This document shows positions 15,967-23,757 of a stretch of DNA of 39,009 bases, piece by piece. Every line of letters starts with the position of its first letter. The stretch's first letter is position 1. The DNA lies in NCBI GenBank assembly GCA_049522565.1, contig JBEKNT010000013.1, forward strand, positions 1-39,009, in the 5' to 3' direction. The translations under genes were made by a program, and so were the position numbers. The DNA is from JASHVB01 sp049522565. Lineage in GTDB: Bacteria; Pseudomonadota; Alphaproteobacteria; Acetobacterales; Acetobacteraceae. Under the pieces are notes generated by a model, which saw only the letters and a list, made by a program, of their open reading frames with translations, was not told the DNA's origin and searched no databases.

Positions 15967-16971
15967 ATGGCCCCCCCACCCACCCCACCGCCAGACCACT
16001 GCCGGCTGAAACACCGCCTGTTCAGCCGGTTCGGCGACCCGTTGTTCCGGCGCGCCGAGACTGACGGCACCCCGGTCATGGTGGTCTTGCTCGGCGAGCG
16101 CGAGGCGGCCCTGCCGCTGCGCGCCCTGCAACGCGAGTTCGAGATCCCGGACGAGTCGGAGGACGGCCGGATGCTGGCGCTGATCGCGGCCTCGCTCGAC
16201 TTCGTCACCAGCCTGCGGCTCGGCGACGCGCTGCCGGCCGAGGTGCTGAGCGGAGAGGCGAGCTGGGAGCCAAGCCCGCAGCATCTGCGGTTGGCGCAGG
16301 CGCGGCTGCGGTTGCAGCTTGCGGCCTGGCTGCGCGTGGGCACCGGCGAGGACCAGTCGGCGCTGGCTCCCCAGGCGCTGATGGCCGCCGCCGACGCGCC
16401 GGCCATGCAGCAGACGGTGCAGGAGGCGTCCCGGCGGGTGGCGGCGGAGCTGAAGCTGGCCGGACCCGATGCGGTGGCGCCGATGCTGGAGGTGCTGGCG
16501 CAGGAACTGGCCTATGTGGAAGCGCTGCGCGACCGGCTGTTGCAGCCGGTGCAGGGCATCGCGAGCAGGCTGACGCGGCTGGCGCATGGGTGGCGGGGCG
16601 ATGCGGCGCAACTCGAGAAGCTCACCCAGGTGCGCCGGCTGAACCTGGTGGCGCTGCGGCGGATCGGCGGGCGGTTCGAGGAGCTGGATGCGCAGACCGG
16701 CGAGGTGCTGGCGGCGCTACGCAATCTGGAGAGCCAGCGGACCTTCATCCGGTCGAACCGGGACTGGCTGTATCGCACCCTGCGGGCATGGCAGCCGCTG
16801 CTGCTGGAGTGGGACGGTCTGGGGTTCACCTTCGACGATCGGGTCCGGGGGGCGCTGGAGCATGCCTACCGCTTCCTGGCGCCGCGCTTCATGCCGGTGA
16901 CCGAGTGGATCGCGGCGGCGCAGGGCGCCGGGCAGCAGAAGAAGCCGCGGGAGCGCGGGATGGTGTGGTGA
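15967..16971 (+). CDS. Hypothetical protein, helical, unknown function
   Basis: From ATG 15967 (MAPPPTPPPDHCRLKHRL) the product is 334 residues; an upstream in-frame start at 15883 would run into the region before the divergent DUF1499 gene and adds unlikely sequence. The protein is rich in Leu, Ala, Arg and Glu, with long stretches expected to be alpha-helical or coiled coil, for example LEVLAQELAYVEALRDRLLQ and ALRRIGGRFEELDAQTGEVL in the second half. There is no signal peptide or membrane helix. I do not recognise a named domain. GC-rich third positions over the entire length support coding. It is divergent from the DUF1499/ABC pair across 111 bp. Confidence 0.72.
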   Translation: MAPPPTPPPDHCRLKHRLFSRFGDPLFRRAETDGTPVMVVLLGEREAALPLRALQREFEIPDESEDGRMLALIAASLDFVTSLRLGDALPAEVLSGEASWEPSPQHLRLAQARLRLQLAAWLRVGTGEDQSALAPQALMAAADAPAMQQTVQEASRRVAAELKLAGPDAVAPMLEVLAQELAYVEALRDRLLQPVQGIASRLTRLAHGWRGDAAQLEKLTQVRRLNLVALRRIGGRFEELDAQTGEVLAALRNLESQRTFIRSNRDWLYRTLRAWQPLLLEWDGLGFTFDDRVRGALEHAYRFLAPRFMPVTEWIAAAQGAGQQKKPRERGMVW

Positions 16972-17469
16972 CCCTCGCTTGACCTGAACAGCCGGCGAAA
17001 AGCTTAGCGACCATGCCGGGGGCTGTGTAATGTTTCAATCGGCTGGCCCCGTTCGACTGCCCAGTGCGACACCCGCAAACAGACGTCGCACACAACCACA
17101 AGGATCGGCATTGCATGCTGTGGCGCAACGATCCGGTTGAGCCAGCCACTCGGTTTTGCCCTGGCCTGCGGGAGTGGCGATCATCGTGGTCACCAATTGC
17201 GACGCGTGACCGCTCCAGCCTGCTTTCCTCCCGTTCGCCGGGACTGCGTGCGTGGCGCTGGCGGAATGTCGCCTGCGCGTGCCGGCATGATTCGCCATCG
17301 GCCCGCATTTTTTCTGGCACGCCGCCATTCTTTCGCTACGGCGCGAGGCCGCCGGAGCAGTGGCTGTGCTCACGAGAATCGTGAACACAACCCATGTCGG
17401 CGTGAGCCGTTGAGTCGATGACGGGATCAGCAACCCCGTCGCGCTTGAACGACAATGAGGAACTACGAA
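16972..17469. other. Gene-free stretch of about 500 bp
   Basis: Several frames stay open in parts of this region on both strands, but none has a convincing ribosome site, steady codon bias or a recognisable motif. The 3' end contains the leader of the KGG-repeat gene, including a small GACGGG/CCCGTC hairpin near 17420-17440. No transposase remnant could be identified with confidence. Confidence 0.5.
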
Positions 17470-17727
17470 ATGGCTGACCAACGACATACGGGCAACCCGG
17501 GCAATTTCGCCGAGGATCGCGACAAGGCGGCGCGCGCCGGCCAGACCGGCGGGCAGCATAGCGGCGGCAACTTCTCGAACGATCCCGCGCGTGCGGCCGA
17601 GGCCGGGCGCCGGGGCGGCGAACCGAGCCACAGCGGCGGTCAGAGCCATAACACTGGTTCACCAGGCAACGTCGCCCAGGACCGCGAGCGGGCCGCTGAA
17701 GCCGGCCGCAAGGGCGGTCAGCACTAG
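17470..17727 (+). CDS. KGG-repeat stress-induced protein (GsiB/YciG-like)
   Basis: The 85-residue, highly polar protein contains three imperfect repeats of about 22-24 residues, each with an acidic/basic helix and a glycine turn: NFAEDRDKAARAGQTGGQHS, then NDPARAAEAGRRGGE, then NVAQDRERAAEAGRKGGQH. This is the KGG pattern of general-stress and desiccation hydrophilins such as Bacillus GsiB, E. coli YciG and fungal Con-10. Such proteins are soluble and lack enzymatic residues; they are thought to protect other macromolecules. ATG 17470 is chosen because GAGGAA lies 7 bases before it; an ATG at 17455 overlaps that site. A perfect hairpin 70 bp downstream may end the transcript. Confidence 0.88.
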   Translation: MADQRHTGNPGNFAEDRDKAARAGQTGGQHSGGNFSNDPARAAEAGRRGGEPSHSGGQSHNTGSPGNVAQDRERAAEAGRKGGQH

Positions 17728-17796
17728 CCTGCAACAAGCTGGTCAACGCTGAGCAAAGCGGGCGCCACCCGCCAGCCAGCGGCCACTGATCAGCGC

Positions 17797-17826
17797 GAGC
17801 CGCCCGGTCGTAAGGCCGGGCGGCTC
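17797..17826 (+). terminator. Hairpin after the KGG gene, candidate terminator
   Basis: GAGCCGCCCGG (17797-17807) pairs perfectly with CCGGGCGGCTC (17816-17826) around an 8-base loop. The stem of 11 GC-rich pairs is strong, but no T-run follows, so intrinsic termination is uncertain. Confidence 0.5.
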
Positions 17827-17861
17827 GACGCGCGCCGTATCGAACCGTTTGGCTGCCACCC

Positions 17862-18033
17862 GTCATTGCGAACGGCGGCGTGACGCAGCAATCCTGCACT
17901 GGTTCGGCGGACCTGCTGTCGTTGCGAGTTGGCCACCGGCTGGCGGACGACCCACCCTGAATGAAACTGTAGAGGTCGCCGGAGATAAGGCGGAGTGGTT
18001 TCTTGCTTCGTCGCTCACGCTCCTCGCAATGAC
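17862..18033. repeat. Palindromic repeat, family A, copy 2
   Basis: GTCATTGCGA at 17862-17871 is matched by its reverse complement TCGCAATGAC at 18024-18033. Inside are GCAGCAATCC and a near-copy GTCGTTGCGAG around 17918, suggesting two nested or adjoining elements. It occupies most of the gap between the KGG gene and the amidohydrolase; its end lies about 75 bp before the GTG start of the latter. Confidence 0.65.
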
Positions 18034-18109
18034 AGCGGAGGGATCTCGCCGATTCCAGTCGCGGCGAAAACCCGCTACGCTGCCGGCGGCCAACGAGGGG
18101 GGGGAAACC

Positions 18110-19384
18110 GTGGCGCGTCTGCTGTTCAAGAACTGCCGCGTATGGGACGGCTCGGGCGCGCCGGCGTTCCCGGCCGACGTGCTGATCGAGGGCGAGCGCA
18201 TCCGTGCGGTCGCAACCCAGCGCGGCCAGCTCGAAGCCGCCGGTGCCGAAACGATCGAATCGCACGGCATGACCTTGATGCCCGGCCTGGTCGAAGGCCA
18301 CGCGCATATCACCTTCATCAACGGTGCCCGTCCCACCGACCTGGGCGACACACCCCCCGAAGAGCACACGCTGATCGCCGCGCGCAACGCCCGCCTATTG
18401 CTCGACCATGGCTTCACCAGCGCGTACAGCGCGGCGAGCGCCAAGCTCCGCGTTGACGTGGTGATTCGCAATGCCATCGAGGCCGGCGAACTGCCTGGTC
18501 CGCGGATGCGCGCCTGCGGCCCGGAGATCACCGTTACCGGCGGCCTCGGCGACGAGCGGCGCGCGCACCAGTTCCGCGACAGCTTCGCGATGTGCGCCGA
18601 TGGGCCGGTGGAAGTGACCAGGCTCGCGCGGCTCTGCGTGCGCGAAGGCGTGGACAGCATCAAGCTCAATATTTCCGGCGACGACCACACCCGCGCCGGC
18701 GCCTTGCCGCGCACCGTCATGAGCGAGGACGAAATCCGCGCCGGCGTCACCGTGGCGCGCGACTTCCACCGCATGGTCAACGCGCATTGCCGCGCCGCGG
18801 AATCGGTGAAGCGTGCGGTGCGCTGCGGCGTCGATGTGATCTATCACTGCGAGCATGCCGACGAGGAAGCGCTCGACCTGCTGGAATCGGTGAAGGACCG
18901 CGTGTTCGTCGGCCCGGCGATCGGTCTGCTGCACGCCGCGGTGTATGAGGCGCCGGAGGGCACGCTGCATCACGGCGTGCGCACCGGCATCGAGCTCGGC
19001 CTCGCCGCGGCGTCGCGCGCCTATCCGCAGATGAAGCGCCGCGGCATTCGCGTCGTCATTGGTGGCGACTACGGTTTCGCGCGCACGCCGCAGGGCGAGA
19101 ACGCCCGCGACATCGCGCATTTCGTGCGGCATCTCGGCTACAGCCCCGGCGAGGCGCTGGTCTGCGCGACCCGCCATGGTGCCGAACTGATGGGCCTGGG
19201 CGATCAGGCCGGTCAGGTGCGCGAGGGTTTTCTCGCTGATCTGCTGCTGGTGGATGGCGATCCGGTCGCCGATGTAAGCCTGTTGCAGCACAAGGAGCGG
19301 CTGGTGGCGATCCTCAAGGCCGGGGAGGTTCACAAGCTCGACCGGGCCACTTTGGCGCAGCGACAGATGCGGGCCGCGGAGTAG
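18110..19384 (+). CDS. Amidohydrolase family protein
   Basis: From GTG 18110, preceded by a purine-rich GAGGGGGGGGAAA ribosome site, the product is 424 residues. It has the metal-dependent amidohydrolase layout: an N-terminal beta sandwich (LLFKNCRVWDGSG), the HxH zinc ligands His 64 and His 66 (VEGHAHITF), a histidine region NAHCRAAESV then DVIYHCEHADE near residues 224-250, and VIGGDYGFARTPQGEN near 318-334 where the usual metal/catalytic Asp falls. The C-terminal FLADLLLVDGDPVADVSLL closes the sandwich. The subgroup (imidazolonepropionase/prolidase-like) acts on amide or peptide-like bonds; the substrate is unknown. An in-frame ATG at 17849 exists but lies in a palindromic repeat and is unlikely. 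Confidence 0.88.
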   Translation: MARLLFKNCRVWDGSGAPAFPADVLIEGERIRAVATQRGQLEAAGAETIESHGMTLMPGLVEGHAHITFINGARPTDLGDTPPEEHTLIAARNARLLLDHGFTSAYSAASAKLRVDVVIRNAIEAGELPGPRMRACGPEITVTGGLGDERRAHQFRDSFAMCADGPVEVTRLARLCVREGVDSIKLNISGDDHTRAGALPRTVMSEDEIRAGVTVARDFHRMVNAHCRAAESVKRAVRCGVDVIYHCEHADEEALDLLESVKDRVFVGPAIGLLHAAVYEAPEGTLHHGVRTGIELGLAAASRAYPQMKRRGIRVVIGGDYGFARTPQGENARDIAHFVRHLGYSPGEALVCATRHGAELMGLGDQAGQVREGFLADLLLVDGDPVADVSLLQHKERLVAILKAGEVHKLDRATLAQRQMRAAE

Positions 19385-19409
19385 TGGCTGCTGTTGTCAT
19401 TGCCCCGAC

Positions 19410-19529
19410 GGTCATTGCGAGAAGCGAAGCGACGTGGCAATCCCCTGCCTGAGGAGTCGGTGCTGATCGTCAGGCGGGGATTGCTTCCCCGGGTCGAGCC
19501 CGGGGACGGCTACGTGCCTCGCAATGACC
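19410..19529. repeat. Palindromic repeat, family A, complete copy 3
   Basis: A 120-bp element bounded by a 12-bp perfect inverted repeat, GGTCATTGCGAG (19410-19421) and CTCGCAATGACC (19518-19529). Inside, AATCCCCTGCCTGA pairs with TCAGGCGGGGATT, and CCCCGGGTCGAGCCCGGGG forms a further palindrome. This is the best-preserved member of the family in the window. It separates the convergent amidohydrolase and the unknown gene at 19553 and could act as a bidirectional transcript end. Confidence 0.8.
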
Positions 19530-19552
19530 GGTGACGGCCCGCCCATCCCCGA

Positions 19553-20185
19553 TCACGGCTGCCGCAGGAAATTCGACACCGGCGAAGCGCGCTGCAACAA
19601 CGCCTGCATTTCCGGGTTCTTGTCGCTGTCCTCGGCGGTGAGCGCATCCATCGGCGCGAAAAATTCGTGGCCGTGCGGCAATTGGTGGCGGGCGAAGCCG
19701 TCATAGTGTTCCGTCTTGAGGCCATAGAGGATGCGGGTCAGGCGCACCGGAAACACCACCGGCAGGACCGGGGGGCGCAGCAGCACGCCGATCGCCTGCC
19801 AGCGCGGCGTGGGATCCTCCGGCATCGCCGGCGCCAGCATCCACGGCACCGGGCACACGGCGAGCAGGGAGTGCGTACTGGGAGCGAAGCGGGAGCGCTT
19901 GTCGAGCAGGTTCTGCAACGTGCTGCATGCCTCTATGGCAAAGATATCCACAAAAGGATCCGCAATCGTGCCGCCGAAGTTGAGCCACAGGCCGTCCGGC
20001 AGCGTGCGCAGCCGCGTGCTGCCGGGCAGCTTCAGGAATGGGTAACAAGTCTTTGAATCATCGCCCGGTCGGCCGCGCAGCCATACGTGTCGGCCGCGCC
20101 GCGGCATATGCAAGCCGGGAGGCCGCTGCGGCCACCTCTTCAACCGTTCCTTGACCTGCATGTCGAGGGACTGGGTATCGGTCAT
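19553..20185 (-). CDS. Hypothetical protein
   Basis: A 210-residue protein that I cannot place in a family. It begins MTDTQSLDMQVKERLKRWPQ, has a basic region (MPRRGRHVWLRGRPGDDSK) and later a hydrophobic proline-rich segment (GVLLRPPVLPVVFPVRLTRI) that is probably a buried core rather than a membrane helix. Codon use matches that of neighbours and GGGAG lies a few bases before the start, which support a real gene. Its promoter would lie in the AT-rich stretch beginning at 20186, beside the DnaA-box-like cluster. No catalytic motif is apparent. Confidence 0.7.
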   Translation of the reverse strand: MTDTQSLDMQVKERLKRWPQRPPGLHMPRRGRHVWLRGRPGDDSKTCYPFLKLPGSTRLRTLPDGLWLNFGGTIADPFVDIFAIEACSTLQNLLDKRSRFAPSTHSLLAVCPVPWMLAPAMPEDPTPRWQAIGVLLRPPVLPVVFPVRLTRILYGLKTEHYDGFARHQLPHGHEFFAPMDALTAEDSDKNPEMQALLQRASPVSNFLRQP

Positions 20186-21104
20186 CTGCGTCTCCCGGTA
20201 AGCAAGTTTAAGAAAATTACAACCTTAAGGTGCAGAACTATCCATACCTTCGCAACCATGCAAGGTGCTTTTGCGTCATGGGCCAACAAAACAGGCAAAC
20301 CCTAAGTATTGTCCCAATCGTTGCGTTAATTTTCCGGTATTACCGTTAATCCCGGGAGGTTCGTTGCAGCACGAGCCGACGTGTTGGTCTGACGATCGAT
20401 GGAAAAAAATTCGAGTCTTCTGAATCTTTTAAGAGTATTTCCTCAAGTACCTTATCAACAGGCTGTGGATAAAGTTGTCCACAATCATGCATTTTCACCC
20501 GATTTCACGGTTCGAAACACAACCCGAGCAAAAGTTGATGATGACACGGGCCGCCGCGCCGTCGCCGCGGGGCTTGAACCTGATCGTTCCGCACAACTCG
20601 GCACCGGACGAAGGGGCGGCTGCCCATGGGACCGACACGCAGCCCCGCCGGATGCGGAGTTTACCGGTCGGTACGGTACAGCGCGCAGGTTCGATTGTTC
20701 ACAAAGCTCGCAAAGGTCGACAAGCACGCCAGGACGTATTTCATCGGTTTCGCGGCGCTTGGCTCGGTGCGGGCCTGCAAGCATTCGTTGTGAGTTTGCC
20801 GGGCTTCGTCGGGTTTTGATGCAGGCCAGGTCGGCGCGGGTTCCTTTGTTGCCTGACCGGCAAGGCTGCTGGGATGGGTGGTTGCCGGAAGCTTGACCGT
20901 GTCGGGTCGGTCTGCGTTTGCGCCCGGCTTATCGAACGCAGAGTTCGCGGAGCTGCAGAGGGCGCACAGAAGGATTTGCCGATCGGTGCCGGCAAACGGG
21001 TTCCGGGATGCCGCCACGGCGACGGGGCTGGGCGACGGCGTGGGCTCCGGCCGGCGCGGCGGCGCGGATGCGATCGAGGTATTCTGCGAACCCCGGGGGC
21101 AGGC
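20186..21104. other. Gene-poor region, AT-rich in its first 330 bp
   Basis: About 20190-20520 is clearly richer in A and T than the rest of the window, with runs such as TTTAAGAAAATTACAACC and GGAAAAAAATTCG. It holds the DnaA-box-like cluster annotated separately. From 20520 the base composition returns to normal. Frames at 20399-20896 and 20475-20819 stay open but lack ribosome sites and family resemblance. Near 20934-20969 the text CGCAGAGTTCGCGG...GCAGAGGGCGCACAG resembles the CACGGAG-type repeats at 7349-7489. Confidence 0.55.
20452..20483. other. Cluster of three DnaA-box-like 9-mers
   Basis: TTATCAACA (20452-20460), TGTGGATAA (20464-20472, the exact reverse complement of consensus TTATCCACA) and TTGTCCACA (20475-20483) lie within 32 bp, in mixed orientation. 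A weaker CTATCCATA occurs at 20238-20246. The surrounding DNA is AT-rich and gene-poor. This could be a replication origin, part of one, or a DnaA-responsive control region; the boxes are seen, the role is inferred. Confidence 0.6.
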
Positions 21105-21139
21105 ACAAAAAAGGCCAGGGACGCCCGGTCCCTGGCCTT
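21105..21139 (-). terminator. Rho-independent terminator of gltA
   Basis: Reading the minus strand after the citrate synthase stop, AAGGCCAGGGA (stem, 21139-21129 side) pairs with TCCCTGGCCTT (21121-21111 side) over 11 bp around a 7-base loop, followed directly by a T-run (plus-strand CACAAAAAA at 21105-21112). Stem, loop and T-tract make a classical intrinsic terminator 25 bp beyond the stop codon. Confidence 0.9.
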
Positions 21140-21164
21140 CCGGCGCGCTGCCGGACGGTGCGGC

Positions 21165-22472
21165 TCAGCCGCGCTTTTCGACCGGCACGTAGTCGCGTTG
21201 CGGCGCACCGGTGTAGATCTGCCGTGGCCGGCCGATGCGCTGCTGCGGGTCCTCCATCATCTCCTGCCACTGGCTGACCCAGCCCACGGTGCGCGCCACC
21301 GCGAACAGCGCGGTGAACATGCTGGTCGGGAAGCCCATCGCCTTCAGGATGATGCCGGAATAGAAATCCACGTTCGGGTACAGCTTGCGGTCGATGAAGT
21401 ACTTGTCGCTCAGCGCGATCTTCTCCAGTTCGATCGCCAGGTCGAGCAGTGGATCGCCCTTGATGCCGAGCTCGTGCAGAACGTCGTGGCAAGCCTTCTG
21501 GATGATGCGCGCCCGCGGGTCGTAGTTCTTGTACACCCGGTGGCCGAAGCCCATCAGCTTGGCGTGATTGTCCTTGTCCTTCACGTCGTCCAGATAGGCC
21601 TTGATGTTCTTCACGTGGCCGATCTCGCTGAGCATCTTCAGCACCGCCTCGTTGGCGCCGCCATGCGCCGGTCCCCACAGGCTGGCGATACCGGCGGCGA
21701 TACAGGCGAACGGATTGGCCCCGGTGGACCCGGCCAGCCGCACCGTGCTGGTCGATGCATTCTGCTCATGATCCGCGTGCAGGATCATGATCAGGTCCAT
21801 CGCCTTCGACAGCACCGGGTTGACCTTGTACTCCTCCGCCGGCACGGCGTGGAACATGTGCAGGAAGTTCTCCGCGTAGCCGAGGTCGTTGCGCGGATAC
21901 ACGAATGGCTGGCCGACCGAGTATTTGTACGCCCAGGCCGCGATCGTCGGCACCTTGGCGATCAGCCGGAACGCGCTGATCCGCCGGCTCTCCGGATCGT
22001 GGATGTCGAGGCTGTCGTGGTAGAACGCCGACAGCGCGCCAACCACGCCGCACATCACCGCCATCGGATGCGCATCGCGGCGGAACCCGTTGTAGAAGGT
22101 ACGAAGCTGCTCGTGCAGCATGGTGTGCCGCATGACGCCCAACTCGAATTCCTTGAGCTTCGCCGCACCCGGCAGTTCGCCGTTCAGCAACAGGTAGGCG
22201 ACCTCCAGGAAGGTCGACTTGTCGGCCAGTTGCTCGATCGGGTAGCCGCGATACAGCAGCACCCCGACGTCGCCGTCGATATAGGTGATCTTGCTGTCGC
22301 ACGACGCGGTCACCCCGTAGCCCGGGTCGTAGGTGAACACACCCAGGTCGCCGTAGAGCTTGCGGATGTCGAACACGTCCGGCCCGATGGTGCCGGAGAT
22401 CAACGGCAGGGTGGCGGACCGGTTGGTGCCGCCCAGTGTGACAGTCACGGAGCCTTTGGTGTTGGCGCTCAT
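21165..22472 (-). CDS. gltA: Citrate synthase (type II)
   Basis: The 435-residue enzyme condenses oxaloacetate with acetyl-CoA to citrate, the entry step of the TCA cycle, in the cytosol. The catalytic triad is readable: His 270 (WGPAHGGANEAV), His 311 (MGFGHRVYKNYDPRA) and Asp 369 (PNVDFYSG), plus His 235 in ILHADHEQNAS. The long N-terminal domain with TYDPGYGVTASC and ITYIDGDVGVLLYRGYPIE is typical of the hexameric Gram-negative, NADH-sensitive type. ATG 22472 (MSANTKGS) is preferred to an ATG 15 bases upstream because GAGGA then falls 8 bases before the start. The gene is monocistronic with its own terminator. There is no second citrate or methylcitrate synthase in the window. Confidence 0.97.
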   Translation of the reverse strand: MSANTKGSVTVTLGGTNRSATLPLISGTIGPDVFDIRKLYGDLGVFTYDPGYGVTASCDSKITYIDGDVGVLLYRGYPIEQLADKSTFLEVAYLLLNGELPGAAKLKEFELGVMRHTMLHEQLRTFYNGFRRDAHPMAVMCGVVGALSAFYHDSLDIHDPESRRISAFRLIAKVPTIAAWAYKYSVGQPFVYPRNDLGYAENFLHMFHAVPAEEYKVNPVLSKAMDLIMILHADHEQNASTSTVRLAGSTGANPFACIAAGIASLWGPAHGGANEAVLKMLSEIGHVKNIKAYLDDVKDKDNHAKLMGFGHRVYKNYDPRARIIQKACHDVLHELGIKGDPLLDLAIELEKIALSDKYFIDRKLYPNVDFYSGIILKAMGFPTSMFTALFAVARTVGWVSQWQEMMEDPQQRIGRPRQIYTGAPQRDYVPVEKRG

Positions 22473-22613
22473 TGCGCATGTCCTCATGGTGAACCGCCGC
22501 GGCGGACTGAAGCACGGCGAAATTATGGCGCCCTGCGGTCGGACGCAACCTTCGCGGTCGCAGCAAACGGCCCGGCGGCCGGAATCCGGTCCGGCAAGCA
22601 GCGGGCGCCGTGA

Positions 22614-23534
22614 TCAGTCGAGCGGCTGCGGCGCGATCCTGAGCGTGACGTTGCGGATCGTCCCTTCCCGCATCAGGCGAATTTCGATGGCGCTGCCGAT
22701 GCGGTCGGCCCGGATGATGTCGCGCAGGCCGTGCGGTCCGCTCACGCTTTCGCCATCGACCGCCAGCAACACGTCGCCCAGCCGCAGACCGGCATGCTCT
22801 GCCGGCCCGCCCGGGGTCACGCTGACGACCAGGCGCCCGGACGTCTGGTGGGCGATGGCGCGCATCGCCTGTGGCACGTTGATCGGTTGCAGCGCGACGC
22901 CGAGCCAGCCGCGCTGCGCCCGCGTTGCCGGCAGCGTCTTCGCCATGCCGAGCGGATCGAGGAACCGGTTGATCGTGGCGTGCGGGATCACCAGGGCCTC
23001 GCCTTGCGGCCCGGCGCTGGCCATTCCCAGCAGGCCCCCCCTGGCGTCCAGCACCGGCCCGCCCTCCGGCAGCATGTCGGCCGCGAGGTCGAGGATGATG
23101 GCGTCGCCCAGCGGCCCGCCGCTGTTGGCGTTGCTGCGGCCGACCCAGTGGATCGCGGTCAGCCGGACGGTCGGGCTGCCGTCTGCCGCCGCACCGAGCG
23201 CCAGGGCGAGGCCGCCCACCGACGGATTGACCGCGGCGCGCATCGGCGCCGTCACGGCCGTCGTTTCGAGGTTCAGGCAGACGAGATTGGTGGCGGGGTC
23301 GCGGCGCGCGGCGCGGGCCGGCAGCAGCGTGCCGTCCGAGCCGGAGAGTGAATAGCTGTCCTGCGCCGGTAGTGCCCGGTCGGACGTCACCACCACGTCG
23401 GCGCGCCACACGATGCCGGCAATGTGGCGGTTGAAACCAATGCGGATCGCCGTCACCCAAGGCGCTGCCGCCGCGACCAGGGCGGCCAGGTCATCGGAAA
23501 GCTGCGGCAGAAATTGCGTGACGACGGTGTTCAT
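22614..23534 (-). CDS. HtrA-like trypsin-fold protein with PDZ, catalytic triad lost
   Basis: The 306-residue protein aligns by eye with S1C (DegP/HtrA) proteases: a trypsin-like domain to about residue 195 and one PDZ domain at about 208-300 (GWLGVALQPINV, then VTPGGPAEHAGLRLGDVLLAVDG). All three triad positions differ: His is Arg 53 (VVVTSDRAL), Asp is Asn 83 (RRDPATNLVCL), and Ser is Glu 157 (MLPEGGPVLDARGGLLGM). A string NSGGPL at 137-142 imitates the serine motif but lies in the wrong strand. No signal peptide is visible, so it may be cytosolic. It probably acts as a binding protein or scaffold rather than a protease. Frame and codon use are intact, arguing against a decaying gene. It lies upstream of gltA on the same strand, 141 bp away. 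Confidence 0.82.
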   Translation of the reverse strand: MNTVVTQFLPQLSDDLAALVAAAAPWVTAIRIGFNRHIAGIVWRADVVVTSDRALPAQDSYSLSGSDGTLLPARAARRDPATNLVCLNLETTAVTAPMRAAVNPSVGGLALALGAAADGSPTVRLTAIHWVGRSNANSGGPLGDAIILDLAADMLPEGGPVLDARGGLLGMASAGPQGEALVIPHATINRFLDPLGMAKTLPATRAQRGWLGVALQPINVPQAMRAIAHQTSGRLVVSVTPGGPAEHAGLRLGDVLLAVDGESVSGPHGLRDIIRADRIGSAIEIRLMREGTIRNVTLRIAPQPLD

Positions 23535-23573
23535 CGGTTAAGCCCGTTGTGGCACGGAGCCGCTGCAATGTGA

Positions 23574-23757
23574 ACCTCACCCGCGCTACGCGCGGGAGAG
23601 GTCAAAGAAACCTCCCCCGCGGGAGCGGGAGAGGTCGAGGTGCGCAGCACCGAGGGTGAGGGTGATCGGGTCGGCACGGTGCATATGCGTGCGCCCCGCT
23701 GCACCCGCACCCTCGCCGCTGCGCGTCTCGACCTCGCCCGCCAAGCGCGGGAGAGGT
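23574..23757. repeat. Compound palindromic repeat, family B, copy 2
   Basis: Three palindromes adjoin. Bases 23574-23586 pair with 23590-23602 (ACCTCxCCCGCGC, one mismatch); 23610-23620 pair with 23625-23635 (ACCTCxCCCGC); and AGGTCGAGGTGCGCAGC near 23631 pairs imperfectly with GCTGCGCGTCTCGACCT near 23715. The 17-base word at 23646-23662 repeats bases 1-17 of the window. The last arm (GCGCGGGAGAGGT) ends exactly at the stop codon of the binding-protein gene, sharing one base with it. Confidence 0.75.

Noticed and set aside
16889..17320. Minus-strand open frames in 16889-17649
   Set aside because: They overlap the ends of two supported genes, show no motif and lack steady codon bias.
17380..17420. 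EcfG-type stress promoter (GGAAC-N16/17-CGTT) before the KGG gene
   Set aside because: A GAAC and a CGTT occur, but about 20 bases apart and without the leading G, so the spacing does not fit.
20399..20896. Open frames from 20399 and 20475 on the plus strand in the gene-poor region
   Set aside because: They cross the DnaA-box cluster, have no ribosome site at a usable distance, and after the first 40 codons lose the GC3 bias of real genes. No family resemblance. The frame at 20475 has decent codon bias in its first part, so a small gene there is not fully excluded.
134..23534. Catalytic serine at NSGGPL in the HtrA-like protein (residues 137-142)
   Set aside because: The following LDLAADMLPEGGPVLDARG aligns better with the real serine loop, and no His/Asp partners are found upstream.
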